This document shows positions 25,939 through 33,377 of a stretch of DNA of 64,000 nucleotides, in pieces. Each line of letters begins with the position of its first letter. Position 1 is the first letter of the stretch. The notes beneath the pieces were generated by a model. It had not been told where the DNA came from, made no database searches, and worked only from the letters and a program-made list of their open reading frames with translations. A program made the position numbers and the translations under genes. This DNA comes from Chitinophagales bacterium (GTDB lineage: Bacteria; Bacteroidota; Bacteroidia; Chitinophagales; UBA8649), in the NCBI GenBank assembly GCA_020635975.1, contig JACJYT010000003.1:399434-463433 (forward strand), read 5' to 3'.

Positions 25939-26412
25939 ATGAAAACTGCAAACGAATGGTTCGAAGCTTACGGAGCGAGTCACCAAAACAAAACCAATAA
26001 ATTTATTCACTGGGTTTGTATTCCGCTTATTATGTTTAGTCTCTTTGGTTTACTGATGGCTATTCCTATGCCGGCCGACTTATTTAGTTTTTACTTTAAT
26101 GCAGCAAGTCTCGTTTTAGTTGCTGCTCTAGTTTTTTATTTCCGACTTTCCCTTAGTCTCTTTTTAGGTTTTCTATTTATCGGATGGCTTATGTTATTGG
26201 GTAATTATTTCTTATTCATGAAATTGGGCATGAATAACGGCATGTTAGCTATTGTTTCTATAGCGATCTTTGTATTAGCTTGGGTTGGTCAGTTTATCGG
26301 ACATAAAATAGAAGGCGCTAAACCTTCTTTTTTTGAAGATTTACAATTTTTATTAATTGGTCCAGCTTGGTTACTTCATTTTATCTATAAAAAAATTGGA
26401 CTAAAATTCTAG
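25939..26412 (+). CDS. Mpo1-like (DUF962) membrane protein
   Basis: The 157 residues begin with the family signature WFEAYGASHQNKTNKFIHWVCIPLI, whose His residues are conserved in Mpo1-like proteins. Four or so membrane helices follow, and VGQFIGHKIEGAKPSFFEDL near the C-terminus carries the second His motif. The yeast relative Mpo1 is an iron-dependent dioxygenase acting on 2-hydroxy fatty acids; activity in bacteria is inferred only. It appears to be a single gene. Confidence 0.9.
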   Translation: MKTANEWFEAYGASHQNKTNKFIHWVCIPLIMFSLFGLLMAIPMPADLFSFYFNAASLVLVAALVFYFRLSLSLFLGFLFIGWLMLLGNYFLFMKLGMNNGMLAIVSIAIFVLAWVGQFIGHKIEGAKPSFFEDLQFLLIGPAWLLHFIYKKIGLKF

Positions 26413-26473
26413 CTTTGGCATAATACTTGCCTTAACTTTACTCGTTCAATTTTAACCACTTAGATTATACTTT

Positions 26474-27310
26474 ATGAGAAAATATTTTTTGCTTGCAATA
26501 AGCATATTTACCTTGAATTTATGCTTGGCTCAAGATGCAGCAAGTGTAGTAGACAAAATGATTAATGCACTGAGTGCTGGAAAAACCTTCGAGTATACTA
26601 TGGCTCAAACAGAGCGAATTAATGGCACCATGCATAAGAATAAAATATTTACCAAGGTACAGGAAAGTCCAAAGAAGGTTTTTATCGATAACATTGAAGG
26701 AGCAAATAAAGGCGTTCAAGTAATGTATGCCACTGGCGAAAGAGATAACAAGGCCTATGTAAATAAATTATTTGGAGTAAAGCTAAGTCCGTTTAATGGC
26801 ATGATAAGAAAGAACCAGCATCATACCTTACTCGAAAGTGGTTTTGGTTTATTGCTTCGTTCGATTAAAGATGCCAAGAAAAGAGCCTTGGCCGAAAATG
26901 CCTTCGATAAGGTGTTTAGCTTAGAGGGTAGCGTAACTTTTGATGGCAAATCTTGTTACAAGCTAGTCTTAAACGACCCAACATTTAGCTATGTTAATTA
27001 TACTATCGCCGCTGGCGAAACGCTTTACAGTATCAGTATGAAAAAGAATATTTGCGAGCAGTTAATCTTAGAAGCAAATAGTAATTTGAATAGCTTCGAC
27101 GATGGTAAGGCTGGAAATGTCATTAAGATTCCTAGCTCTTATGCTAAGAAAACTATTCTTTATATCGACAAGGCAACCATGTATCCCATCTACCAAGAAA
27201 TGCACGACGACAAAGGACTTTTTGAAAAGTATGAGTTTTACGGCATGAAGGTAAATCCTGCTTTTAGCGCTATGGATTTCTCTACCGACAATCCTGCTTA
27301 TAATTTTTAA
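26474..27310 (+). CDS. Secreted DUF1571/LolA-like protein with internal LysM
   Basis: The 278 residues start with a signal peptide (MRKYFLLAISIFTLNLCLAQ). Residues 21-170 and 226-278 together resemble a DUF1571/LolA-like beta fold (VVDKMINALSAGKTFEYTMAQ, VQVMYATGERDNKAYVN, LYIDKATMYPIYQEMHDDKG). A LysM-type segment lies between them at about 176-224 (YTIAAGETLYSISMKKNICE...GNVIKIPSSYA). This suggests an envelope protein that handles a hydrophobic ligand and also binds peptidoglycan; both roles are inferred. The SixA-like gene follows after 5 bases. Confidence 0.82.
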   Translation: MRKYFLLAISIFTLNLCLAQDAASVVDKMINALSAGKTFEYTMAQTERINGTMHKNKIFTKVQESPKKVFIDNIEGANKGVQVMYATGERDNKAYVNKLFGVKLSPFNGMIRKNQHHTLLESGFGLLLRSIKDAKKRALAENAFDKVFSLEGSVTFDGKSCYKLVLNDPTFSYVNYTIAAGETLYSISMKKNICEQLILEANSNLNSFDDGKAGNVIKIPSSYAKKTILYIDKATMYPIYQEMHDDKGLFEKYEFYGMKVNPAFSAMDFSTDNPAYNF

Positions 27311-27315
27311 GTGCT

Positions 27316-27813
27316 ATGGAAAGGCATATCTGGATATTCCGTCATGCGAAATCCTCTTGGACTAATGCTGGAGTCTTAGATGATATTGATAGAACGCTTA
27401 CACCAAGAGGCGTTCAGGATGCCTATAACATGGGAGAGCGTTTATTAGCCAGTGGCAAGTTACCTAGTTGTATTCTTACTAGTCCTGCCAACAGGGCTTT
27501 GCATACAGCAGCCATCATTGCCAAAACAATAAATTTTAAATACGAAAACCTATTGCTCGAAGCCAGCTTGTATCATGCAAGTGCCGAAGAGCTAATGCGA
27601 GTTTTGCAAAGTTTTCCCAAAGAGTGTACGCATATAGCTATTTTCGCTCATAACCCTGGAATTACAGATTTTGCTTGGCAAAGTGGTGAGGAGATTCTAA
27701 ATGTATCTACTTGTGGCGTCTTACACTACAAAACAGAGCTTGAAAGCTGGAGCGATTTGAATTTTTCGAAGCTAAAGTTTCTCTCTTACGATAGTCCTAA
27801 AAAGCTCTTATAA
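27316..27813 (+). CDS. Histidine phosphatase family protein, SixA-like
   Basis: The 165 residues carry the histidine-phosphatase signature IFRHAKSSW (catalytic His about residue 10), RTLTPRGVQDA, LTSPANRALHTA and a second His in IFAHNPGITDF. This matches the SixA subgroup, which removes phosphate from phosphohistidine proteins. It lies 5 bases after the DUF1571/LysM gene and overlaps the convergent bshC by 6 bases. The substrate is not known. Confidence 0.92.
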   Translation: MERHIWIFRHAKSSWTNAGVLDDIDRTLTPRGVQDAYNMGERLLASGKLPSCILTSPANRALHTAAIIAKTINFKYENLLLEASLYHASAEELMRVLQSFPKECTHIAIFAHNPGITDFAWQSGEEILNVSTCGVLHYKTELESWSDLNFSKLKFLSYDSPKKLL

Positions 27814-29394
27814 GCGAAATATTTTCATTTCTTGTTCGAGCGGGTTAAAGCTAGAAAGAAGGCTATCCAATGCCGTAGCTGAATGGCGAATATACCATTC
27901 TAAAAAATTGGTTCTTCTTTCTTGTAGAGTCTGCTCTGGAAAAAGTTTCTCTTTTATTTTTTCTAGCTGATTCAATTTTTGCTCATGCAGTTTCTTTTCT
28001 GCTCTTAAGAGTTTTGCTTCTAAATTGCTGAAGGAGTTGAGTACTTTTTGTTGCTCTGCTTCAACGCTTTGACTAAGATTTTTTTCGATTAAACTAGCTG
28101 TGTGCTTAATTTTCTCAAATAAGGCTATCAATGCCTCTCTTTCTTCATGTAACTCTAACTCGTGCTCTGTGTCGGCCTCTACTAATGCTTTTTTTAGCTG
28201 GTCTAAATCTTCAAACATACGCTCAATTCCAAGCCCCCAAGAGCTAAGTTTATCGAGTTGATTGGCGGCTAAGTTGATGGCCATATCGCGAAGTAGTATC
28301 ACAGGTTCTTGAATCTGGTGTTTCGCAAAAAGATCCTTTAACTGCAACCAATATGAAACTTCCCCTGGTCCACCTATGAAAGCAATATTGGGTAGCACGC
28401 TTTCTTGATATAAAGGGCGTAAAATTACGTTTGGACTAAAAGCCTCAATTTGCTCTTTTAGGGCAGTTTTCATTTCTGTTTCGCTGAATGACATTGAAGT
28501 ATTAACGAGATGAAATTCTGAATCTTTTCGCTCTATTCTTTCTCGCTTGTTTTCGCTTAAATAAAAGACATTTATCTCTCTAGAATTGGCTTGAACATGG
28601 TAATTTTCAGCAAGGAATTTTTCATTTTTTTCTAAAGCGAGATTAGCGCTATTGTTAAAAATCTCATCTTCTAATACCGCTTTAAAACTTTTCTTGAGTA
28701 AAGCATCATCTTGATCTAGCACCAATAAGCCATAAGATGAAAACAAACTTAGTATCCACTCTTGGAAAGCCTTTCCGTAGCTAATTTCTTTCTGGAAATA
28801 CTTGGCGATATTCTGGTAAATAAATTGGGCTTCCTCACTGCTACCAAGAACTTGTTCGAGCTCTTGTAAAACAAGATCCATGCCCTCTAAGGAAAGTCGA
28901 CCAACAGCACCTGTACTTGCTCTGTTCCACTCTAATTTTTTAGCATAAATATAGGTGTGATTTACCTCTTCAAAATCATGGTCTTCGCTGCCCATCCAAT
29001 AAACTGGAACAAAATTATCCTCCGGAAATTTTTCTTTACATAGTCGAGCTAATTTTATAGCACTAAGTATTTTATAAATAAAATACGAAGGACCTGTAAA
29101 TAGGCATAATTGATGTGCCGTGGTAATCGTAAAGGTATTTGCAGCTTGGAGGCTAGTCAAATTGTTTTCTTGTTCTACGCTTAGTTGAAAGTTAAGGTAT
29201 TGCCCCCTTAATGCTCGGTATAAGTTATCTCTTGAAGTGAAATTTGCCTTGGCCTGTTTGGCTAGAGCTAAGCCTTCCCAAGAGGGAGCAAAGCTATACA
29301 GTTGCTTTAGTTTTTCCTCCTGACTCAAATAATCTTGCACCAAGCTTGGTAATAAGCCGAGTTCAGAAAGCGCTATTTTCTTTTCTAAAATCAT
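27808..29394 (-). CDS. bshC: Bacillithiol biosynthesis cysteine-adding enzyme BshC
   Basis: The 528 residues match BshC in length and landmarks: TITTAHQLCLFTGPSYFIYK, FVPVYWMGSEDHDFEEVNH, GAVGRLSLEG, YGLLVLDQDDALLKK and NIAFIGGPGEVSYWLQLK. A long coiled coil occupies the C-terminal third (about 405-500), as in characterised BshC. The protein is assigned to adding cysteine to glucosaminyl-malate in bacillithiol synthesis. bshA and bshB are not in the window. Its ATG overlaps the rimO stop by 4 bases, implying translational coupling. Confidence 0.95.
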   Translation of the reverse strand: MILEKKIALSELGLLPSLVQDYLSQEEKLKQLYSFAPSWEGLALAKQAKANFTSRDNLYRALRGQYLNFQLSVEQENNLTSLQAANTFTITTAHQLCLFTGPSYFIYKILSAIKLARLCKEKFPEDNFVPVYWMGSEDHDFEEVNHTYIYAKKLEWNRASTGAVGRLSLEGMDLVLQELEQVLGSSEEAQFIYQNIAKYFQKEISYGKAFQEWILSLFSSYGLLVLDQDDALLKKSFKAVLEDEIFNNSANLALEKNEKFLAENYHVQANSREINVFYLSENKRERIERKDSEFHLVNTSMSFSETEMKTALKEQIEAFSPNVILRPLYQESVLPNIAFIGGPGEVSYWLQLKDLFAKHQIQEPVILLRDMAINLAANQLDKLSSWGLGIERMFEDLDQLKKALVEADTEHELELHEEREALIALFEKIKHTASLIEKNLSQSVEAEQQKVLNSFSNLEAKLLRAEKKLHEQKLNQLEKIKEKLFPEQTLQERRTNFLEWYIRHSATALDSLLSSFNPLEQEMKIFRL

Positions 29395-30704
29395 TCTACT
29401 AATTCACCAATTAAATCGAAATCGCTACAATCTGTAATTTTTACCTCAGCGAATTCTCCAATAGATAAATATTGTTGGGTGGCATCTACAAGCACTTCGT
29501 TATCTACATCCGGACTATCATATTCAGTTCTACCAATAAAATAATCGCCTTCTTTCTTATCGAAAAGTACTTTAAAGCTTTTGCCTACTTTCTCTTCATT
29601 TAATTGGTAAGATATTTCTTGTTGAACTTCCATCAGTTGATTGGCTCGTTCAATCTTTAGTTCTTCCGGAATATTATCTTCTAATTTATAGGCATGCGTT
29701 CCTTCTTCGTGAGAATAGGTGAAAATGCCAAGTCGCTCAAAGCGCATTTCTTCTATAAATTCTTGCAATTCAGCAATGTCCGCATCCGTTTCATTAGGAT
29801 AGCCAACTAACATGGTGGTTCTGATGGCTATGTCGGGTAAAATACTTCTAATTTCTTGGATGGTATTTCTAGTATCTTGATTGGTAAGATTTCTTCGCAT
29901 ACTTTTCAGCACCTTATTGGCTGCATGTTGTAGAGGAATATCTAGGTAGTTACAGATTTTGTCTTGTCGAGCCATCGTTTCGATAACATCCATCGGAAAC
30001 TGGGCAGGATAAGCATAATGTAAACGAATCCATTCTATACCTTCAATTTCGCAAAGAGTATCTAAAAGGGTAGATAGCGAACGTTTTTTATATATGTCGA
30101 GACCATAAAAAGTTAGCTCTTGTGCAATGAGCATGATTTCTTTCACGCCTTTTGCGGCCAGATTACTTACTTCCTTTACAAGCTCTTCTGTAGGTTTGGA
30201 TATATGCTTACCGCGCATAATTGGGATGGCACAAAAAGAGCAAGTTCTATTGCAGCCTTCCGAAATTTTCACATAAGCGTAATGTTGCGGTGTGGTTAGT
30301 AGGCGTTCGCCCACTAATTCGTGCTTGTAATCGGCTTTAAAAGTTTTTAGCAAGGCAGGAAGCTCTCTAGTGCCATAGTAGGCATCCACTTCTGGTATGG
30401 CTTCTTCTAAATTGTCTTTATAACGTTGCGATAAACAGCCAGTAACATATAATTTATCAATAGCTCCATTCTTCTTAGCTTCAGCATATTGAATAATGGT
30501 ATTAATAGATTCTTCTTTGGCTTTATCGATAAAACCACAAGTATTAACGATTACGATGTTGAAATCGTCGTTTACCGATTCGTGCACTACGTCTATTTGG
30601 TTGCCTTGCAGCTGACTCATCAATACTTCTGAATCTACTACATTTTTAGAGCAGCCTAAGGTAACCACGTTCACCTTATTTTTTTTGAGTGTTCTTGTTT
30701 TCAT
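29391..30704 (-). CDS. rimO: Ribosomal protein S12 methylthiotransferase RimO
   Basis: The ATG at 30704 gives 437 residues; an ATG at 30791 would lie upstream of the promoter element. The order is an UPF0004 domain (VVTLGCSKNVVDSE, VNTCGFIDKAKEES, VTGCLSQRY: three Cys for the second cluster), a radical-SAM domain with CNRTCSFCAIP, and a C-terminal TRAM domain (about 370-437). RimO adds a methylthio group to an Asp of ribosomal protein S12. The SNL and SEG motifs favour RimO over MiaB. It heads a two-gene unit with bshC. Confidence 0.96.
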   Translation of the reverse strand: MKTRTLKKNKVNVVTLGCSKNVVDSEVLMSQLQGNQIDVVHESVNDDFNIVIVNTCGFIDKAKEESINTIIQYAEAKKNGAIDKLYVTGCLSQRYKDNLEEAIPEVDAYYGTRELPALLKTFKADYKHELVGERLLTTPQHYAYVKISEGCNRTCSFCAIPIMRGKHISKPTEELVKEVSNLAAKGVKEIMLIAQELTFYGLDIYKKRSLSTLLDTLCEIEGIEWIRLHYAYPAQFPMDVIETMARQDKICNYLDIPLQHAANKVLKSMRRNLTNQDTRNTIQEIRSILPDIAIRTTMLVGYPNETDADIAELQEFIEEMRFERLGIFTYSHEEGTHAYKLEDNIPEELKIERANQLMEVQQEISYQLNEEKVGKSFKVLFDKKEGDYFIGRTEYDSPDVDNEVLVDATQQYLSIGEFAEVKITDCSDFDLIGELVE

Positions 30705-30715
30705 AATTTGCGTAG

Positions 30716-30723
30716 CAAAGGTA
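30716..30723 (-). promoter_or_regulatory. Bacteroidota -7 promoter element for rimO-bshC
   Basis: Minus-strand TACCTTTG, an exact TAnnTTTG match 11 bases upstream of the ATG at 30704. This argues against the longer rimO start at 30791. Confidence 0.6.
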
Positions 30724-30849
30724 AACAATGTTTTAGAAGTATGAGAAGAATACCATAATCCTAGACTTAGTTTGAAAGACTTGCAAGCCATAACCCCTAA
30801 GCTTGAAATTTAGTTCTTTAAAGGCTTGTCTTTCCATGTAGATAGCCCT

Positions 30850-31314
30850 TTAAGCTAGTAGTTTTTTTAGTAAGCTTACTTGTCCGAGGTGGTAATAACT
30901 GTGTTCTATGAGTCCTTCGATGTTTCTTTCGTAAGAACCGTATTTCGGATCATGGAAGTCTTCTTGAAGTTTTTCTCGACTTAATTTTTCGAGTGCAAGA
31001 GCAAAGTTCTCGGCATTCGTTTCTAATTCAAGAACCAATTGTTGCCATGCTTTTTCACTTTCTATTGGTGAAGCATCTAAACTGTATTTATCGCTTATTG
31101 TCAAAGGTCCACCTTGAAGAACCTGAAGCACGCCAGCTAAGTAGTAATTAACATGAAAATAGAGTAGTGCTATGCTATTGTGCTTACCGGTGGTAGCACG
31201 AGCAAGTTTCCAATCGATACTTTTGGCTAGCTTCGAGAAATTCGTATTGGCTATCCAAGTTCCGTTTAAAAAGACTTCTCTAATTCTATTGGCTAGTTCT
31301 TGATTGCGGTTCAT
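30850..31314 (-). CDS. DinB-like (DUF1572) four-helix protein
   Basis: The 154 residues fit the DinB/YfiT superfamily: a four-helix bundle with metal-ligand His residues in IALLYFHVNYYLAGV and IEGLIEHSYYHLGQVSLLKK. Many members act as metal-dependent thiol transferases. In a bacillithiol producer (bshC nearby) such a role is plausible but unproven. The gene stands alone between rimO and porQ. Confidence 0.85.
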   Translation of the reverse strand: MNRNQELANRIREVFLNGTWIANTNFSKLAKSIDWKLARATTGKHNSIALLYFHVNYYLAGVLQVLQGGPLTISDKYSLDASPIESEKAWQQLVLELETNAENFALALEKLSREKLQEDFHDPKYGSYERNIEGLIEHSYYHLGQVSLLKKLLA

Positions 31315-31418
31315 GTTCTTTTTTTATGGAAGAAAATACGAGAATAAAGCTACGCGAAGTAAGGAGCTTTTCCAAGTGCCATTTATTCTTAGTTCTTGAG
31401 GAATTATATTGTTCAATA

Positions 31419-31450
31419 GGAGCGCAACAAATACAAATACACTATATTTG
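31419..31450 (+). promoter_or_regulatory. porQ promoter (-33 TTG and -7 TAnnTTTG)
   Basis: TTG at 31419-31421 and TATATTTG at 31443-31450 are separated by 21 bases, the same spacing as the GH3 promoter in this window. The start codon lies 29 bases downstream of the -7 element. Confidence 0.62.
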
Positions 31451-31479
31451 TTTTTTTTGCGTTTAGCATAGTACAAAAC

Positions 31480-32574
31480 ATGCAGGTAAGAGTAGTCATT
31501 TTATTTTTGATTTTAGGTGTAAGCAGCATTCAAGCACAAATAGGAGGGAAGAGCACTTATCAGTTTTTGGCTATGCCTGTTTCGGCAAGAGCCACAGCAC
31601 AAGGTGGTATTTATAATCATCTTTACGAAAATGATGCAAGTTTAGCTTTAGGAAATCCTGCAATGTTGCAAGCTTCTATGCATAAGTATATGGGACTATC
31701 TTATGCACCTTATTTTGCTGGAAGTCATGCGGCGAGTTTTTCTTATGTACATGCCTTTAAATTGGCGAATTTTCAATTTGGCTCGCAGTTTATGAACTAC
31801 GGCAAGATGATAGAGTACGATGAGTTAGGAAACGATCAAGGTTTGTTTAATGTTACGGATATGGCCCTAATAGTTGGGGCGGGTAGGGCATATAAGGAGA
31901 AGTACAAATTTGGAGCGAATGCAAAGTTGGCTTATTCGCAAATAGAAACGTATTCAAGCTTAGGTATGGCCTTCGATTTATCGGCAATGTATGTCGATTC
32001 TGCTAAATATTTTTCTGCCTCCTTAGTTATACGAAATGTGGGCTTTCAAATGAAGGCTTATACTAAGGGAAAGGGGAGTCAAGAGTTGATGCCGACCGAT
32101 ATTCAATTTGGCATTTCTAAGCGATTTAAATTTTTACCATTTAGAATTAATGTAACGGCCCACAACTTTACCAGGTGGGATGTGCGCTATGACGACCCGA
32201 ATGCCAATACCCAAACATCCAGTAATATTTTTGATCAAGAAGAAGCGGAGCCTAAGAAGGCTGCGGTCTTCTTTGATAATTTTATGCGTCATTTAATAAT
32301 TGGAGGCGAATTTCAATTTGGGAAAGCCTTTAACTTGGGCTTCGCCTACAACCATCATCGTAGAGCCGAACTGGGCTTGGCGGGCAGAGGCGGACTTTCG
32401 GGCTTTAGTGCAGGCTTTGGAATCAAAATTAAGCGCATACAAATTCAATATGGTGTCGCTAAATTTGCAGCTAAAGGCAGTTCCAATCAAATTAGCTTTA
32501 ACATCAATTTAGGCGAGCAAGTAAAAACTAAAAAAGCAAAAACTTCTAATCATGGCGAAAATACCTCTAACTAA
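31480..32574 (+). CDS. porQ: Type IX secretion system protein PorQ
   Basis: The 364 residues begin with a signal peptide (MQVRVVILFLILGVSSIQAQ) and match the PorQ/PorV outer-membrane beta-barrel family. The N-terminal YQFLAMPVSARATAQGG and ALGNPAML are typical, followed by amphipathic strands ending in an F/N-rich barrel terminus (ISFNINLGEQ). PorQ binds PorZ at the cell surface and takes part in A-LPS attachment of T9SS cargo. This ties the sorting-domain proteins in this window to a functional T9SS. The last 23 bases overlap the next gene. Confidence 0.93.
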   Translation: MQVRVVILFLILGVSSIQAQIGGKSTYQFLAMPVSARATAQGGIYNHLYENDASLALGNPAMLQASMHKYMGLSYAPYFAGSHAASFSYVHAFKLANFQFGSQFMNYGKMIEYDELGNDQGLFNVTDMALIVGAGRAYKEKYKFGANAKLAYSQIETYSSLGMAFDLSAMYVDSAKYFSASLVIRNVGFQMKAYTKGKGSQELMPTDIQFGISKRFKFLPFRINVTAHNFTRWDVRYDDPNANTQTSSNIFDQEEAEPKKAAVFFDNFMRHLIIGGEFQFGKAFNLGFAYNHHRRAELGLAGRGGLSGFSAGFGIKIKRIQIQYGVAKFAAKGSSNQISFNINLGEQVKTKKAKTSNHGENTSN

Positions 32575-33208
32575 GGAAGAAGAAGATTTATCAGCTTATA
32601 TTGCCAATAAATGGATTAGCATTATCTCAGCAGGTGCATTTTTTGGTCTCGGTGTTTGGATGCTTATTAGTCCAGCAAAACCCAAGCACGCCTACATAGA
32701 AAAGGCTACGGTTTCTTTGCTTAAAGATTTGTGGGGGGTACCTTTCGGTCTAATTATTTTAGCCATTAGTTTGCCCATCATTATTTATGCTATATTTAGA
32801 ATTTCTAAGTTGCGAAACTTTGTGTGGATGCGATTAAAAGATGGTTATTATTTGTTTGAGGGGGGACTGCGAATAAGCGGACTGAATTCCATTCGAGATA
32901 AGAAGCATTTGTTGGTTTTTTATCCAGAAAAGCAAAAAGTTTTGCAGTTGAGTAATTATTATGGTGGCAAGTATATGCGCTATGAAGAAGCTAAAGAGGT
33001 GAAGGACCTTAACAATGAGCAGATCTATTGGAGCGCCTATGATAATAGTTATACGATTATCCATCACGGTAGGAATTTAGCTAATTCTACTTATGAATTT
33101 AGAGTAAATGACCTAGTGGTAAGTGCAGATGGGCTTGGCTATAAATTACTTCTAAAGGAATATAAATTGCTTCAAGATGGCGAGTTGCGACTTGCCCAAA
33201 AACTCTAG
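32552..33208 (+). CDS. Two-helix membrane protein, function unknown
   Basis: The 218 residues contain two membrane helices (about 21-42 and 64-88), then a ~125-residue soluble C-terminal domain rich in beta-strand patterns (KDGYYLFEGGLRISGLNSIR, YTIIHHGRNLANSTYEFRVN). The layout resembles PH-like membrane proteins, but no family is recognised with confidence. Its start overlaps porQ by 23 bases, so the two are likely co-translated and may be linked functionally. Confidence 0.83.
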   Translation: MAKIPLTKEEEDLSAYIANKWISIISAGAFFGLGVWMLISPAKPKHAYIEKATVSLLKDLWGVPFGLIILAISLPIIIYAIFRISKLRNFVWMRLKDGYYLFEGGLRISGLNSIRDKKHLLVFYPEKQKVLQLSNYYGGKYMRYEEAKEVKDLNNEQIYWSAYDNSYTIIHHGRNLANSTYEFRVNDLVVSADGLGYKLLLKEYKLLQDGELRLAQKL

Positions 33209-33260
33209 TTTTTTCTTGTAATATTTACCGCGAAAAACTAGTTTTTGTTTAATTATTCCT

Positions 33261-33268
33261 TACCTTTG
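33261..33268 (+). promoter_or_regulatory. Bacteroidota -7 promoter element for rpsA
   Basis: TACCTTTG, an exact TAnnTTTG match 109 bases upstream of the rpsA ATG, implies a leader of about 100 nt. The leader contains a small hairpin at 33298-33313 (AGTTTT / AAAACT) and an A-rich start region (AACAAAACAAAATG) typical of strongly translated Bacteroidota genes. Confidence 0.6.
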
Positions 33269-33377
33269 CAGCCCAAAAATTTATTTATTTATAACCCAGT
33301 TTTTTGAAAAACTAGCAAATCGCTCGAGGTGCTTGCACTTAAAGCCTTGATAGCCAAAGAACTACAAACAAAACAAA

